From NCBI RefSeq assembly GCF_011075055.1, contig NC_058155.1, forward strand, positions 3,274,001 to 3,338,000: a stretch of DNA of 64,000 nt, in the 5' to 3' direction. Positions 10,960-20,943 of this stretch are shown in pieces (position 1 is the stretch's first letter; each line of letters starts with the position of its first letter). Below the pieces are notes generated by a model that saw nothing but the letters and a program-made list of their open reading frames with translations, was not told the DNA's origin and made no database searches. This DNA is from Mangifera indica (taxonomy: Eukaryota; Streptophyta; Magnoliopsida; Sapindales; Anacardiaceae). The position numbers were made by a program, and so were the translations under genes.

Positions 10960-13845
10960 TCAGACCTTTCAAAAGCTTCAAATCTAGAGCGGTTGATTCT
11001 AAGTAATTGCAAAAGCCTTGTCAATCTTCCAATTGGCATTCAATCAAGGTCTTTAAGAGATGTTTTTCTCACTGGCTGCTCTAATCTCAACACTGCTCCA
11101 AGGATATCACGTAATATGGAAAGATTGTGTTTGAGTGGAACTGCAATAAAAACCTTATCGTCTTCCATAGAAAGCCCTTCCAGACTAGTTGAACTGGATC
11201 TTACGAACTGCTTAAACCCTGAAAGTCTTCCAAGCAGCCTTTGTAATTTGACATCTCTTCAACAACTTGATCTCTCTGGTTTGTCAAATCTAAAGATGGT
11301 TCCAGAGTTTCCACCTGAGATCCTAGAGTTGTATTTAAATGGAATTGCAGTAAAAGAATTGTCTTTATCGATTGGGAAAGTATCATCTCTGATAAAATTA
11401 AGTCATAGAAATTGTTCAAGCCTTGAAAGTCTTTCAAGCAGCCTTTGTAATTTGACATCTCTTCGAAAGCTTGATCTCTCTGGTTTGTCAAATCTAAAGA
11501 TGGTTCTAGAGTTCCCACCTGAGATCCTAAAGTTGTATTTAGATGGAACTGCCGTAAAAGAATTGTCTTCATCGATTGGGAAAGTATCATCTTTGATAAG
11601 ATTAAGTCTTAGAAATTGTTCAAGCCTTGAAAGTCTTCCAAGCAGCCTTTGTAATTTGACATCTCTTCGAAAGCTTGATCTTTCTGGTTCGTCAAATCTA
11701 AAGATGGTTCCAGAGTTCCCACCAAAGATCCTAGGGTTATATTTAAATGGAACTGCAGTAAAAGAATTGTCTTCATCGATTGGGAAAGTATCATCTCTGA
11801 TAAAATTAAATCTTAGAAATTGTTCAAGCCTTGAAAGTTTTCCAAGCAGTCTTTGTAATTTGACATCTCTTCGACAACTTGATCTCTCTGGTTCGTTAAA
11901 TCTAAAGATGGTTCCAGAGTTCCCACCTGAGATCCTAGAGTTGTTTTTAGATGGAACTGCAGTAAAAGAATTGTCTTCATCGATTGGGAAAGTATCATCT
12001 CTGAAAAGATTGAGTCTTAGTAATTGTTCAAGCCTTGAAAGTCTTCCAAGCAGCCTTTGTAATTTGACATCTCTTCGAAAGCTTGATCTCTTTGGTTTGT
12101 CAAATCTAAAGATGGTTCAAGAGTTCCCACCTGAGATCTTAGAGGTGTATTTAGATGGAATTGCAGTAAAAGAATTGTCTTCATCGATTGGGAAAGTATC
12201 ATCTCTGATAAGATTGAGTCTTAGAAATTGTTCAAGCCTTGAAAGTCTTCCAAGCAACCTTTGTAATTTGACATCTCTTCGAAAGCTTGATCTCTCTGGT
12301 TTGTCAAATCTAACGATGGTTCCAGAGTTCCCACCTGAGATCGTAGAGTTGTTTTTAGCTGGAACTGTAGTAAAAGAATTGTCTTCATCGATTGGGAAAG
12401 TATCATCTTTAATAAGATTAAGTCTTAGAAATTGTTCAAGGCTTGAAAGTCTTCCAAGCAGCCTTTGTAATTTGACATCTCTTCGACAACTTGATCTCTC
12501 TGGTTCGTCAAATCTAAAGATGGTTCCAGAGTTCCCACCTGAGATCCTAGAGTTGTATTTAGATGGAACTGCAGTAAAAGAATTGTCTTCATCGATTGAG
12601 AAAGTATCATCTCTGATAAGATTAAGTCTTAGAAATTGTTCAAGCCTTGAAAGTCTTCCAAGCAGCCTTTGTAATTTGACATCTCTTCGACAGCTTGATC
12701 TCTCTGGTTTGTCAAATCTAATAATGGTTCCAGAGTTCCCACCTGAGATCCTAGAGTTGTATTTAGATGGAACTGCTGTAAAAGAATTATCTTCATCGAT
12801 TGGGAAAGTATCATCTCTGATAAGATTAAGTCTTAGAAATTGTTCAAGCCTTGAAAGTCTTCCAAGCAACCTTTGTAATTTGACATCTCTTCGAAAGCTT
12901 GATCTCTCTGGTTTGTCAAATCTAACGATGGTTCTAGAGTTCCCACCTGAGATCCTAAAGTTGTTTTTAGATGGAACTGTAGTAAAAGAATTGTCTTCAT
13001 CGATTGGGAAAGTATCATCTTTAATAAGATTAAGTCTTAGAAATTGTTCAAGGCTTGAAAGTCTTCCAAGTAGCCTTTGTAATTTGACATCTCTTCGACA
13101 ACTTGATCTCTCTGGTTCGTCAAATCTAAAGATGGTTCCAGAGTTCCCACCTGAGATCCTAGAGTTGTATTTAAATGGAACTGCAGTAAAAGAATTGTCT
13201 TCATCGATTGGGAAAGTATCATCTCTGATAAGATTAAGTCTTAGAAATTGTTTAAGCCTTGAAAGTCTTCCAAAGGCCATTGATAAGTTGAAATCTCTGA
13301 AATATCTTTGTATGTCGGGTTGTTCAAAACTTGAAAGATTGCCTGATGACTTGGGAAAGTTAGAGAGCTTGGAAGCAATTGAAGCTAGTGGAATTACTGT
13401 TAAAGAGCTGCCTTCAGTTATGGCTGTTCTATCAGCTTTGCAATTTTTAAAGAGATTAGAGTTGAATTACTGCAGTATTACAGAGTTACCCAATAATATT
13501 GACAATCTGCCCTTACTCGTAGATCTAGAATTGGAAGGAAACAATTTTGAGAGCATCCCAACAAACATCATGAACCTTTCCAAGTTACAAAGCCTTAACA
13601 TAAGGTTTTGTGATAGGCTTCAATCCTTACCAAAGCTTCCACGCAATATAAAAGAACTTCTAGCAGATGGTTGCAAATTGCTGAAAGAATTATCAGGTTT
13701 TACAAATCTAATAACTCCAGGACCTGATAGAAGGTCACTGAGCTTGTTCAATTGTGTCAGTCTGGATTGGGATGCAATCAGAAACATTTTGAGTGATTCT
13801 ATATTGGATACGTACTCAAGTAAAATTAACCATTTCGCATAGAAG
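10960..13845 (+). CDS. TNL exon 4, 3' piece: LRR array
   Basis: This is an open LRR frame of 962 codons except for a TAG near its end. It begins SDLSKASNLERLILSNCKSL, continues through ten near-identical 68-residue units (11182-13221), then more diverged LRRs (KAIDKLKSLKYLCMSGC..., ELPNNIDNLPLLVDLELEGNN...) and the PKLPRNIKELLADGC motif that usually precedes the post-LRR domain. TAG at 13840-13842 is followed by AAG|GTATCA, a phase-0 donor that joins cleanly to the next exon, so the TAG looks like a nonsense change (for example from CAG) rather than the true end. LRRs form the ligand-sensing horseshoe in this family. Confidence 0.9.
11182..13221 (+). repeat. Coding minisatellite: ten 204-bp LRR units
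   Basis: There are ten tandem units of exactly 204 bp (68 codons, about three LRRs each). Each reads approximately SLIRLSLRNCSSLESLPSSL, then CNLTSLRQLDLSGSSNLKMV, then EFPPEILELYLDGTAVKEL and SSSIGKVS. No unit carries a stop or indel. Units 6-7 and 9-10 share private variants (SNLC with LTMV and TVVKEL, then CSRLES), giving a higher-order period of three units, 612 bp. An example is the string TTTAATAAGATTAAG near 12411 and again 612 bp later at 13023. This indicates recent unequal exchange or conversion. An eleventh copy starts at 13222 but diverges after about 17 residues. Confidence 0.93.
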
Positions 13846-13961
13846 GTATCATTTTATCTCTCATTTGCACATGATTTCAATTTCTTTTTCTGATCTGAAA
13901 TAAAAAAAAATGATGTTAGATCAACAATTTTAGTAATAACCAATTTTCTGTAATGTATTAG

Positions 13962-14512
13962 GTAACTCCCCAGCGAGAAGTTGAAATTTGTTACCCTGGA
14001 AGTGACATTCCGGAATGGTTTAACATTCAAAGTAGTGGATCAGTTATTAAGTTACCACAAGGTTCATTCAATGAGAAGGTTCTGGGTCTTGCCTTTTGTT
14101 TCATTGTTGAAGTTGAAGATAATTGTGATGAGTGTAATTTCTTTGGTGTTGGTTCTACGTTGCGACTGAGTCGCCCTGATGTGGACAGAATGTCTAGTGA
14201 ACAGACGTATCTTTTGACCAAGTGTATTAAGTCAGATCATGTATTAGTGATATATGACCACATTATATGGGAGATATTTGGGACAGAAGATTTTAAATTC
14301 GCTTGTGATACGGAAGCCGTTATCTCTTTCCGTCCCTTAGATAGTTTAGAATTTACAGAGACAAATTGGATAAAAAATATAAAGAAGTGTGGGGTTCATT
14401 TATTGTTCACTGAAGAGTTGGAGGAAACTATGGAAAGATCAGGATGCTCCATCCATGGTGAAGAAGATGGATTTAAATCTTCAAATTTCTATAAAGGCGA
14501 ATCCAGCTCAAG
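13962..14512 (+). CDS. TNL exon 5: C-JID / post-LRR domain
   Basis: The acceptor is GTATTAG at 13955-13961. The frame starts VTPQREVEICYPGSDIPEWF, the hallmark of the C-terminal jelly-roll/Ig-like (C-JID) domain of TNLs, and continues through SSGSVIKLP, LGLAFCFIVEVED and KNIKKCGVHLLF. It is open throughout and ends TCAAG|GTATGT in phase 2. In characterised TNLs the C-JID contributes to effector contact. The following exon, if any, is uncertain. Confidence 0.85.
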
Positions 14513-14789
14513 GTATGTAATTACACAACTTATATATATACGCCTTCTTAACTGTATATAATTATGTAATGCTTTGTCTATGTCTATACTATTTTCATGC
14601 TTATGACTGATTTCTGAATGGTTTTCTTCTGGTCTGTGTTATCATTTCTATATATGTTCATATAATTTGGAATTCTCAGAATTCAAATCTGCAATTTATG
14701 ATTAGTGTTATTATTGGTAGAATCATGAACTCAATCTTTAAAGAATATATATTTTTTTGTCTCTTTCACTAACCATATTGTTGCAACTC

Positions 14790-15540
14790 AAAAGACAATC
14801 GTGGCCTTCCATGGTCAGCCAACCTCTACCGGACTGCATGACTGAAAGGGAATTGGAGCTTCTGCCGAGGGAAGTGCTCAAGCACAGGTATACTGACAAT
14901 GGTGAGCTGGAGGTTTCTGTTGCCTGGAAAAATTTCCCAGAATTTAAGAATTCATGGGTGTAATACACTCTCTTCAAACAAGCTTTCCCACAATTCCACC
15001 TTGAGGATAAGGTGCCTCTCGATAGGAGGGGAAATGTTATATCTAGAATTTATGTATCACGCAAGTGGAAGAGATACCAAATGAAGGGTACACCTAGGGG
15101 CCTTGAGGATAATGTGTCTCTCAATAGGAGGGGAAATGTTAGGTCTAGAATTGATGTATCATGCAAGTGGAAGAGATACCAAATGATGGGTACACCTAGT
15201 GTCTTGCAGTTAAAGCAAGTGGCAGAATTATGGGGAGATGTTAGGTCTGGAATTTATGTATCACGCAAGAGGAAGAGAGCCCAAATGAAGGCACACCTGG
15301 AGGAATTATATTGGCGATCAAAAATGCTGGAGAGGAGTGGCAATCAAAGTTGAAAGCTGGTTGTTGGAAACAAACACAAACGGAGAGGTGTTAGTCCTGG
15401 AGGAGGGAGCAAGCAGAATTAAGGAAAGGTAGGAGTACAAAGGGAGAGACTAGACCTCCCGAAAGCCTAGAGTTCAGTTACTTTGCTTATTGCTGTTTCT
15501 GGGTATTTTTTACATTTTGTAAGAAGAAACGGATCATGAG
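14790..15540 (+). mobile_element. Gypsy chromodomain/LTR fragment in the TNL 3' intron
   Basis: A 3'-terminal piece of another chromovirus in the same orientation as the TNL. The frame 14757-14963 reads ELLPREVLKHRY and VSVAWKNFPEFKNSWV (chromodomain), a stop follows, then FHLEDKVPLD at about 14996. The rest is LTR-like DNA (TGTTAGG... box). No upstream pol and no second LTR are seen, so it is a truncated insertion. Confidence 0.7.
14999..15300 (+). repeat. 102-bp tandem repeat at a chromodomain/LTR junction
   Basis: Two full 102-bp units (14999-15100, 15101-15202), each starting CCTTGAGGATAA and ending CACCTAG, are followed by a partial third copy (about 15234-15300). The unit equals 34 codons and keeps one frame open: RRGNV-SRI-V-KWKRYQM. 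It spans the HLEDKV end of integrase and the LTR start. Confidence 0.8.
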
Positions 15541-15578
15541 TTCATGTAATTACTAAAATTGGTGATTTGACTTTGTAG

Positions 15579-15660
15579 TGCACTTCCAGTTAATGAAGAA
15601 GAATATCTCTTTTTTTCTAAGTTGATTTGGAATGTTATATTATTGATTTTGTATTGTTAA
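15579..15660 (+). CDS. Possible last TNL exon (tentative)
   Basis: A CTTTGTAG acceptor at 15571-15578 would splice in phase to exon 5 and give SALPVNEEEYLFFSK, ending at TAA 15658. The short acidic stretch is reminiscent of variable TNL tails, but I know no conserved motif here, and the putative intron would contain a gypsy fragment. It may equally be chance or 3' flank. Confidence 0.2.
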
Positions 15661-17475
15661 TTTTTGTTATGACTGTTGTGATTAGATTGTGGCATGATGA
15701 TGAGAGCAGTAAGGAGTAGAGAATATTATTGCCGTGAAACTGTCTTTATATAACAGAACTAAAAGCTTGACAGCATTGAGTGTCGTTTACAAGGGAAGGT
15801 TGCTGCTGGAATTGCTTCAGGTGCCTATCACCGTTGTTCCGTTAATGTTTTGTTTATAAGATCGATCAAATTTCTGTATTCTTTTTGCAAAAGGATGACC
15901 ATCAATATTTATATAGTTATCTAGAGATGACAAGGTGGAAATTGAATATATTTTAAAATTTCGGAAGTTGAAGAGTTTAATCTATGTATACTCGAAGTGG
16001 ATCGCCTTTGGGTATCTGAAAGCATATAAGGAATGCATTAAAGTTTGCTAGCATAAATGGTAGATAATGATGACACAAAACACAAAACAAACATTTCTTT
16101 GAACAAGCCACCAAGTCAAATTGTACGACAGATGTAGGACAATGCTTATAAAAATATTAACAGTTGAAAACCATAAAACAAGTACTTCAGATGGAACATC
16201 ATGACGATAGCAACCAGTAAGTTGTTACATTAAACAACATTGTCAATACCAATGTTATATGAGGATCTTCACTCTTTCAATCGAATGAATATTTCAGTCT
16301 ACTCTGAGCGTTGTAGAATATTGTAAAAGTGACAAAAATTCTTCTTCATCCCATTATATGAGGATCACAATACCATTTGACTTCTTCATCCCACTAGGTA
16401 AGAAAGTCATCTATTAACTCAAAAATGCTTATACGTATGGCACAAGTAGCAAAGACAGATTAGGCACCTATACCTTCTGTAAAAGGCCCAAATTTCACTA
16501 CATATGAAAAGGAAAAAGATAAGAAAATCAACAAAATATACAATGACATCTTAAAATTGACTTTGGTAATCTTTATGCTAATGTATAAGTTATTAGAAAT
16601 CACATATATTCTATATATGGAAGATCCCAGACATGCAAACTAAATTATCGTAAAACTTTTCATAAAAAAAACAATGCCTTAAATGCTATCCTAGGTCTAT
16701 TAAACTCTGAAAGCATTGTGCAACTCTATCTTGCTTTGAAACCAAATAGATTGACGCAAGCTTAGAGGAATAAGACCATAAAACCAAACCGAAAGGATTA
16801 TCATATAAATTAAGATGTGGATCAAAGTCTGCCAATACTATTATCCGCCAACTCCAGAATTTGTCCAAATCACCGAGAAAAAATCAACCACCTAAATTAT
16901 GTCATTACCGCATGCATTGTCCTCTAAATCCATAAAAGAATTTAGATTTCATGATATAAATATATAATAGATTGATAAACTCTAGTATGAATTCAACACA
17001 AGAACCAAAAGAATTCTGGATAGAAGAAGCAGAGAATACAGAGAACCAATAAAGAAGACAATGAACAATATATTTTTCATAATCTCCAAATCTGTTACAT
17101 GCAACTTTTAAAAGGATTCTTTTACAAAACTAATTAACGGCTCATAACTAGCTAACAACCACGTCAGTTGCCTTTTTTGTTTTGCAATAACAATTTACTT
17201 AAAACGAAATAAAAACTAATTCAAACAAAATGCAAAACAGAATGCAATTAACAATGATATATGTATAGTTGTAGAATGACACCGTAACGACGAAGTCTGG
17301 CTTGTTGAAACTATACATTTTGATCAACCTCCTGACCTTTAGCAATTGACATCATATCTCTTCCTCCTTGCTGATTCAAATTCATATCACAAATCAAAAC
17401 TTCTTGGCCACAATTCAAATATCATCCCAAATATTTAAATATTACAATACAATCATTAGCTCAACCAATTTTAAT
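15661..17475. other. Gene-poor stretch, nothing recognised
   Basis: AT-rich DNA without a long open frame. The first few hundred bases may be 3' flank of the TNL. No domain, RNA gene or bounded repeat was recognised. Confidence 0.4.
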
Positions 17476-18133
17476 TGTTAGGAATACATCGAGGTCTATA
17501 AGGGCGAAGATTAAAACTCATATTACACAAAACAATCTCTCACACTTACACACTATTTACTTATACTCTATTTATTAGATGTGGGACTTTAGTCTTCAAC
17601 ACCCTCCCTCAAGTGCAACTAACATAAATTGTTAGGTCTACCATTTGGCTGAGTCCATTTTGGACAGATACATTGTTACTTGTATCCAAGAACATTTAGG
17701 TTGTTAGGCCATAGACTATTAGTTGGGTCCATTTGGACAGATGCATTGTCACATGTATCCCAAAACATTAAGCTGTTAGGTCATAGGTTGTTGTCACTTG
17801 TATTGAAAATCATAAGGCTATTATGTCAGAGGTTGTCAACTGAGCCCGTTTAGACAAGTACGTTGTCACTTGTATCCAGAAACATTTTACGATGTTAGGT
17901 TATAGGCTGTTAGTTAAGTCTATTTGGACAGTATCTAGAAACACTTTAGACTGTTAAACTCACCATTTGACATATACTTTGATACCATATCAGAAATATA
18001 TTGGGTTTATAAATGTGAAGATCAAAACTTATATTACACAAAACCAATTAGTTTGTGTTAAGGTCCAATCTCCCACACTTATATACCACTTGCTTATATT
18101 GTATTTGTTAAATGTGAGACTTTAGTCTCTAAT
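17476..18133 (-). mobile_element. TRIM-like miniature LTR element
   Basis: Two direct repeats of about 126 and 146 bp (17476-17601 and 17988-18133) share the core TATTACACAAAAC...GTGGGACTTTAGTCTTCAACA. Inside the left copy lies CCCTCCCTCAAG, a polypurine tract on the minus strand; inside the right copy is ATACTTTGATACCATA, whose complement resembles the TGGTATCA primer site. No coding capacity is present. These are the traits of a terminal-repeat retrotransposon in miniature on the minus strand. No clear target duplication was found. Confidence 0.55.
17625..17960. repeat. Degenerate tandem repeats inside the TRIM
   Basis: About five copies of a 45-75-bp unit, each running TTAGGYCATAG...TTRGTTGRGTCCATTTGGACAGATRCATTGTCACTTGTATCC...ACATT. 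Copies start near 17632, 17702, 17776, 17819 and 17893, with one shortened. They fill nearly all of the internal region. Confidence 0.6.
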
Positions 18134-19611
18134 ACTATTCATTGAATCACTAACCTTACAATTTGCAAAAAAGCACAAAAAGCATAAAAATTTTTAAGAT
18201 TATAATGAAGCATAGACACTTGAAACGACGGTGTGGTGGTCTCAAACAACAAGGTGCTAGGTTCATTAGCAAGAACTGAAGATTTAGTCCACAAACAACT
18301 CAATCCACATCGAAAAGAATACAAATTATCCAAATTATCAAGAATTCAAGTCCACCTTTTAAGCTAAACATTAACATTCTCCCATTTCAATCCATCACAT
18401 TTTCCGTTAACATCTTCCTGTATCGAACCAAACACACTAGAACTCAACTTGGACGTGGTTTAACTCTTGTATTTCTCTCTGAATTGGGCACAACCCACTT
18501 GGGAATCCCATTTCTTGAACACGCTTAACACGTCGGTGAATGGTTCTAGTGTGGAATTAACAAGAGGAAAACTTGAATATGCATGCTACTATTTGTGAAT
18601 TTAGGTCCAAACATAGGGGAATTCGAGGAAGCCTGAGAAGAAGAGGAATAAGAATATGAAGAAAAACATTAGAGTTTTTGAGGAGGTAGTTAAGGGCTTT
18701 AATTGCATGATAATTTGAGACTTCGATTATCGATTGGGTTTAGTTTTTTCTCTTCAGATGGATCTCTAGGTTTTGATTTTGATACTTTTAAGAATTGTTT
18801 TACATTTTATTATCATTATTATTATTATTTTGTTGAAGAAGAAAAAAAGGGAATTGATCAACAAATTCTTCGAGTAACGATGACATGTGAACAAAGCAAA
18901 GTGGTCTAGTTTTTGGTTTGGAATAGCTATATGGGTGGTTCGGTGGGCAAGAAAAGCAGAACCCAAACCTATCTTTTTGGTTTGGATTATCAAAAAGTAT
19001 CTCAGTCAGAAAGGGCCAAATGACTCTTTCTTACTTTAGTTGAATATTGCTGTAACAGGGTGTTTGGTTTGAACAATATTTTATTATTGAAATTAAAAAA
19101 TTACTTCAAAGATAAATTATTTAAAATATGACTAGGTATAAATGATTACAATATTCAATAAAATTGATATGTATAAATAATTATTATATTTGCTTAGAGG
19201 TAATAAAAAATACTAGTAAATTATTTTACTTAAATGTCTTTGGGTATAATTAATCTAAAATATTTTATTATTTTACTTGTTATATTAATTAAAAATGAGG
19301 TTACTTTTGTCATAAAATTAATAAATAAGAATATAATTATAATAAAATTAAAATTACATTGATAATTTTTTAATACTTAAGATGAATGTGGTAATCAAAT
19401 TATTACTTATAATACTTGTCACATTACTATTAGTAATAAAATATTATCGTAATCATTTATTATTGACAAACCAAACAAAATAAAATAAATAATAAAATAT
19501 AGATTACCAAGATAATTTTTATTTAATAACAACCACACAATCCTTGGCTATAAAAAGAAAAATCATTTTTTTATCTATTTATTAAAATCAACCATTAAAT
19601 TTACTTGTACC
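18134..19611. other. AT-rich spacer, nothing recognised
   Basis: No domain or element boundary is convincing here. A few short minus-strand open stretches occur around 18360-18560 but are split by stops and match no family I know. Confidence 0.35.
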
Positions 19612-20861
19612 TGGCAGTGCTGTCGTCTATATCCAAATTAAAATCTTAAATTTCTATAACAAAAATATAGTAAAGGAAAATAGGGATCGTTCTCTCGAAG
19701 AGTTCCAATTAGTAAACGTTACTTATCATGCAAAATAATGAAACTGGGGGGTTTCCGAATTGAATACGAATTATAATTAAAAACAGTAAATGAAATTCAG
19801 CAAAATAATTTAAAATAAATAATCAATTTGACAAACCTTGGTCTACAGTCATATCCACCATTAGATATATGATTGATCATCGACACCCAAGAGTATCAAA
19901 TTAATTATTTAAATATTCATTGTGGTATTAATTACCTATATTTTTTTATGATTAGTTAACCAAAAACATGTATTTCAGTTAACTCTCATTGATTAATAAC
20001 TCAGATACGATCTCGAATTTAATCAAACAATAGCATTTAGAATTAAAAAGACCAATGAAACAAGACAACACAAGCATACGACATTGCATTTAATCCAGTC
20101 AAATATTTTCCCTAGAAATTATAGTTCCTAATGTAGCAAACAATAAATCTCAGTTGCCACTTTGATTATATGGATTGAACAATTACGGATTCAACATCTA
20201 AACTAGCAGTAGATTATATTAATCAATAAAGGAAACACATGCCTTAGCAATCAACCAATATAATCATAATAAATAATATAGGAAAATAATCAATACTTGA
20301 ATAATTAAGAAGATGCATTAAAAAATAAATATCTCACAATTCTTGTAGTTCAATAGCTTTAGATCCTTTCAACTAAGAGAAAAGATTTAGCCACTATAAG
20401 CCATCCTCAGCCAACGAATAATCAAGAAAAAAATAAAATAATATATTACTCTCCTAAGTTCTTTCTGTCTCTCTTTTTTTATATCCCTTATCTATAAAAA
20501 CGTATTCCCTTTTTTCAACTAACAATCACCCCCCCTTTCTAGGAAACAAATTTTGACTTTCTTAGAATATCTCAGCTGATTTGGAATTCAAAATTTAAAT
20601 TTTGATTGCTGTTCTCATTATTGCACATGCCCACACCTAGTTAGCAACATGGATTTTGTTAACTGACAAGTATGTTCCACTTTCGGTCTTTTTGGCCCAA
20701 AATTAGCTGCAGAGATATTCAAAGCTCCCTAAGTGCAAAAAAAGCATAATTTCATTAGATTGAATTAAATTTTCACGTAACATAAAGGAATTAGAAATCA
20801 AAATAACAACAATTAACAACGTTATCATTACCAATTAAAAATATTTATATCATTATATCCA
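19612..20861 (-). repeat. Athila-like element, left LTR
   Basis: It shares with the right copy the blocks CCAAATTAAAATCTTAAATT, TGGTCTACAGTCA, GGATTCAA and ATATTTATATCATT, in the same order and spacing. It is much diverged, with small indels. Confidence 0.75.
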
Positions 20862-20943
20862 AAATATAAATGTAACAAAAAAAAAACAAGAGACGGTCCC
20901 ATAAAATTGATACCCTAGATGTCGAAAATTTCATAAACTAAAA

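Larger units (their letters stand above)
1902..14512 (+). pseudogene. TIR-NBS-LRR (TNL) resistance gene, interrupted
   Basis: This is the whole locus of an intracellular NLR immune receptor. Such TNLs detect pathogen effectors and signal through TIR NADase activity upstream of EDS1-class partners (family knowledge). Five exons are seen: 1902-2377, 2822-3890, 4076-4375, 4469-4525 joined to 10960-13845, and 13962-14512, all with GT...AG introns and compatible phases. Ignoring the insert and two stops they amount to roughly 1,780 codons, long for a TNL because of the LRR minisatellite. Three lesions break it: TGA at 3843-3845, a 6.4-kb gypsy element in the LRR exon with AAGTC duplications at both sides, and TAG at 13840-13842. 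A truncated TIR-NB-ARC protein of 499 residues could still be made from exons 1 and 2. Sequencing error at the stops cannot be excluded from sequence alone. No polyadenylation end is assigned. Confidence 0.9.

Noticed and set aside
11182..13221. Regular direct repeats resembling a CRISPR-like array
   Set aside because: The units are contiguous 204-bp coding repeats with no spacers, in a plant nuclear gene.
11201..13222. Antisense open frames repeated every 204 bp, including a 387-codon frame at 12117-13280
   Set aside because: A stop-free 204-bp repeat (a multiple of three) opens antisense frames automatically; their residues show no family and simply mirror the LRR units.
18139..18909. Possible decayed gene on the minus strand around 18.1-18.9 kb
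   Set aside because: Open pieces are short, in differing frames and match no family I recognise; left as unannotated spacer.
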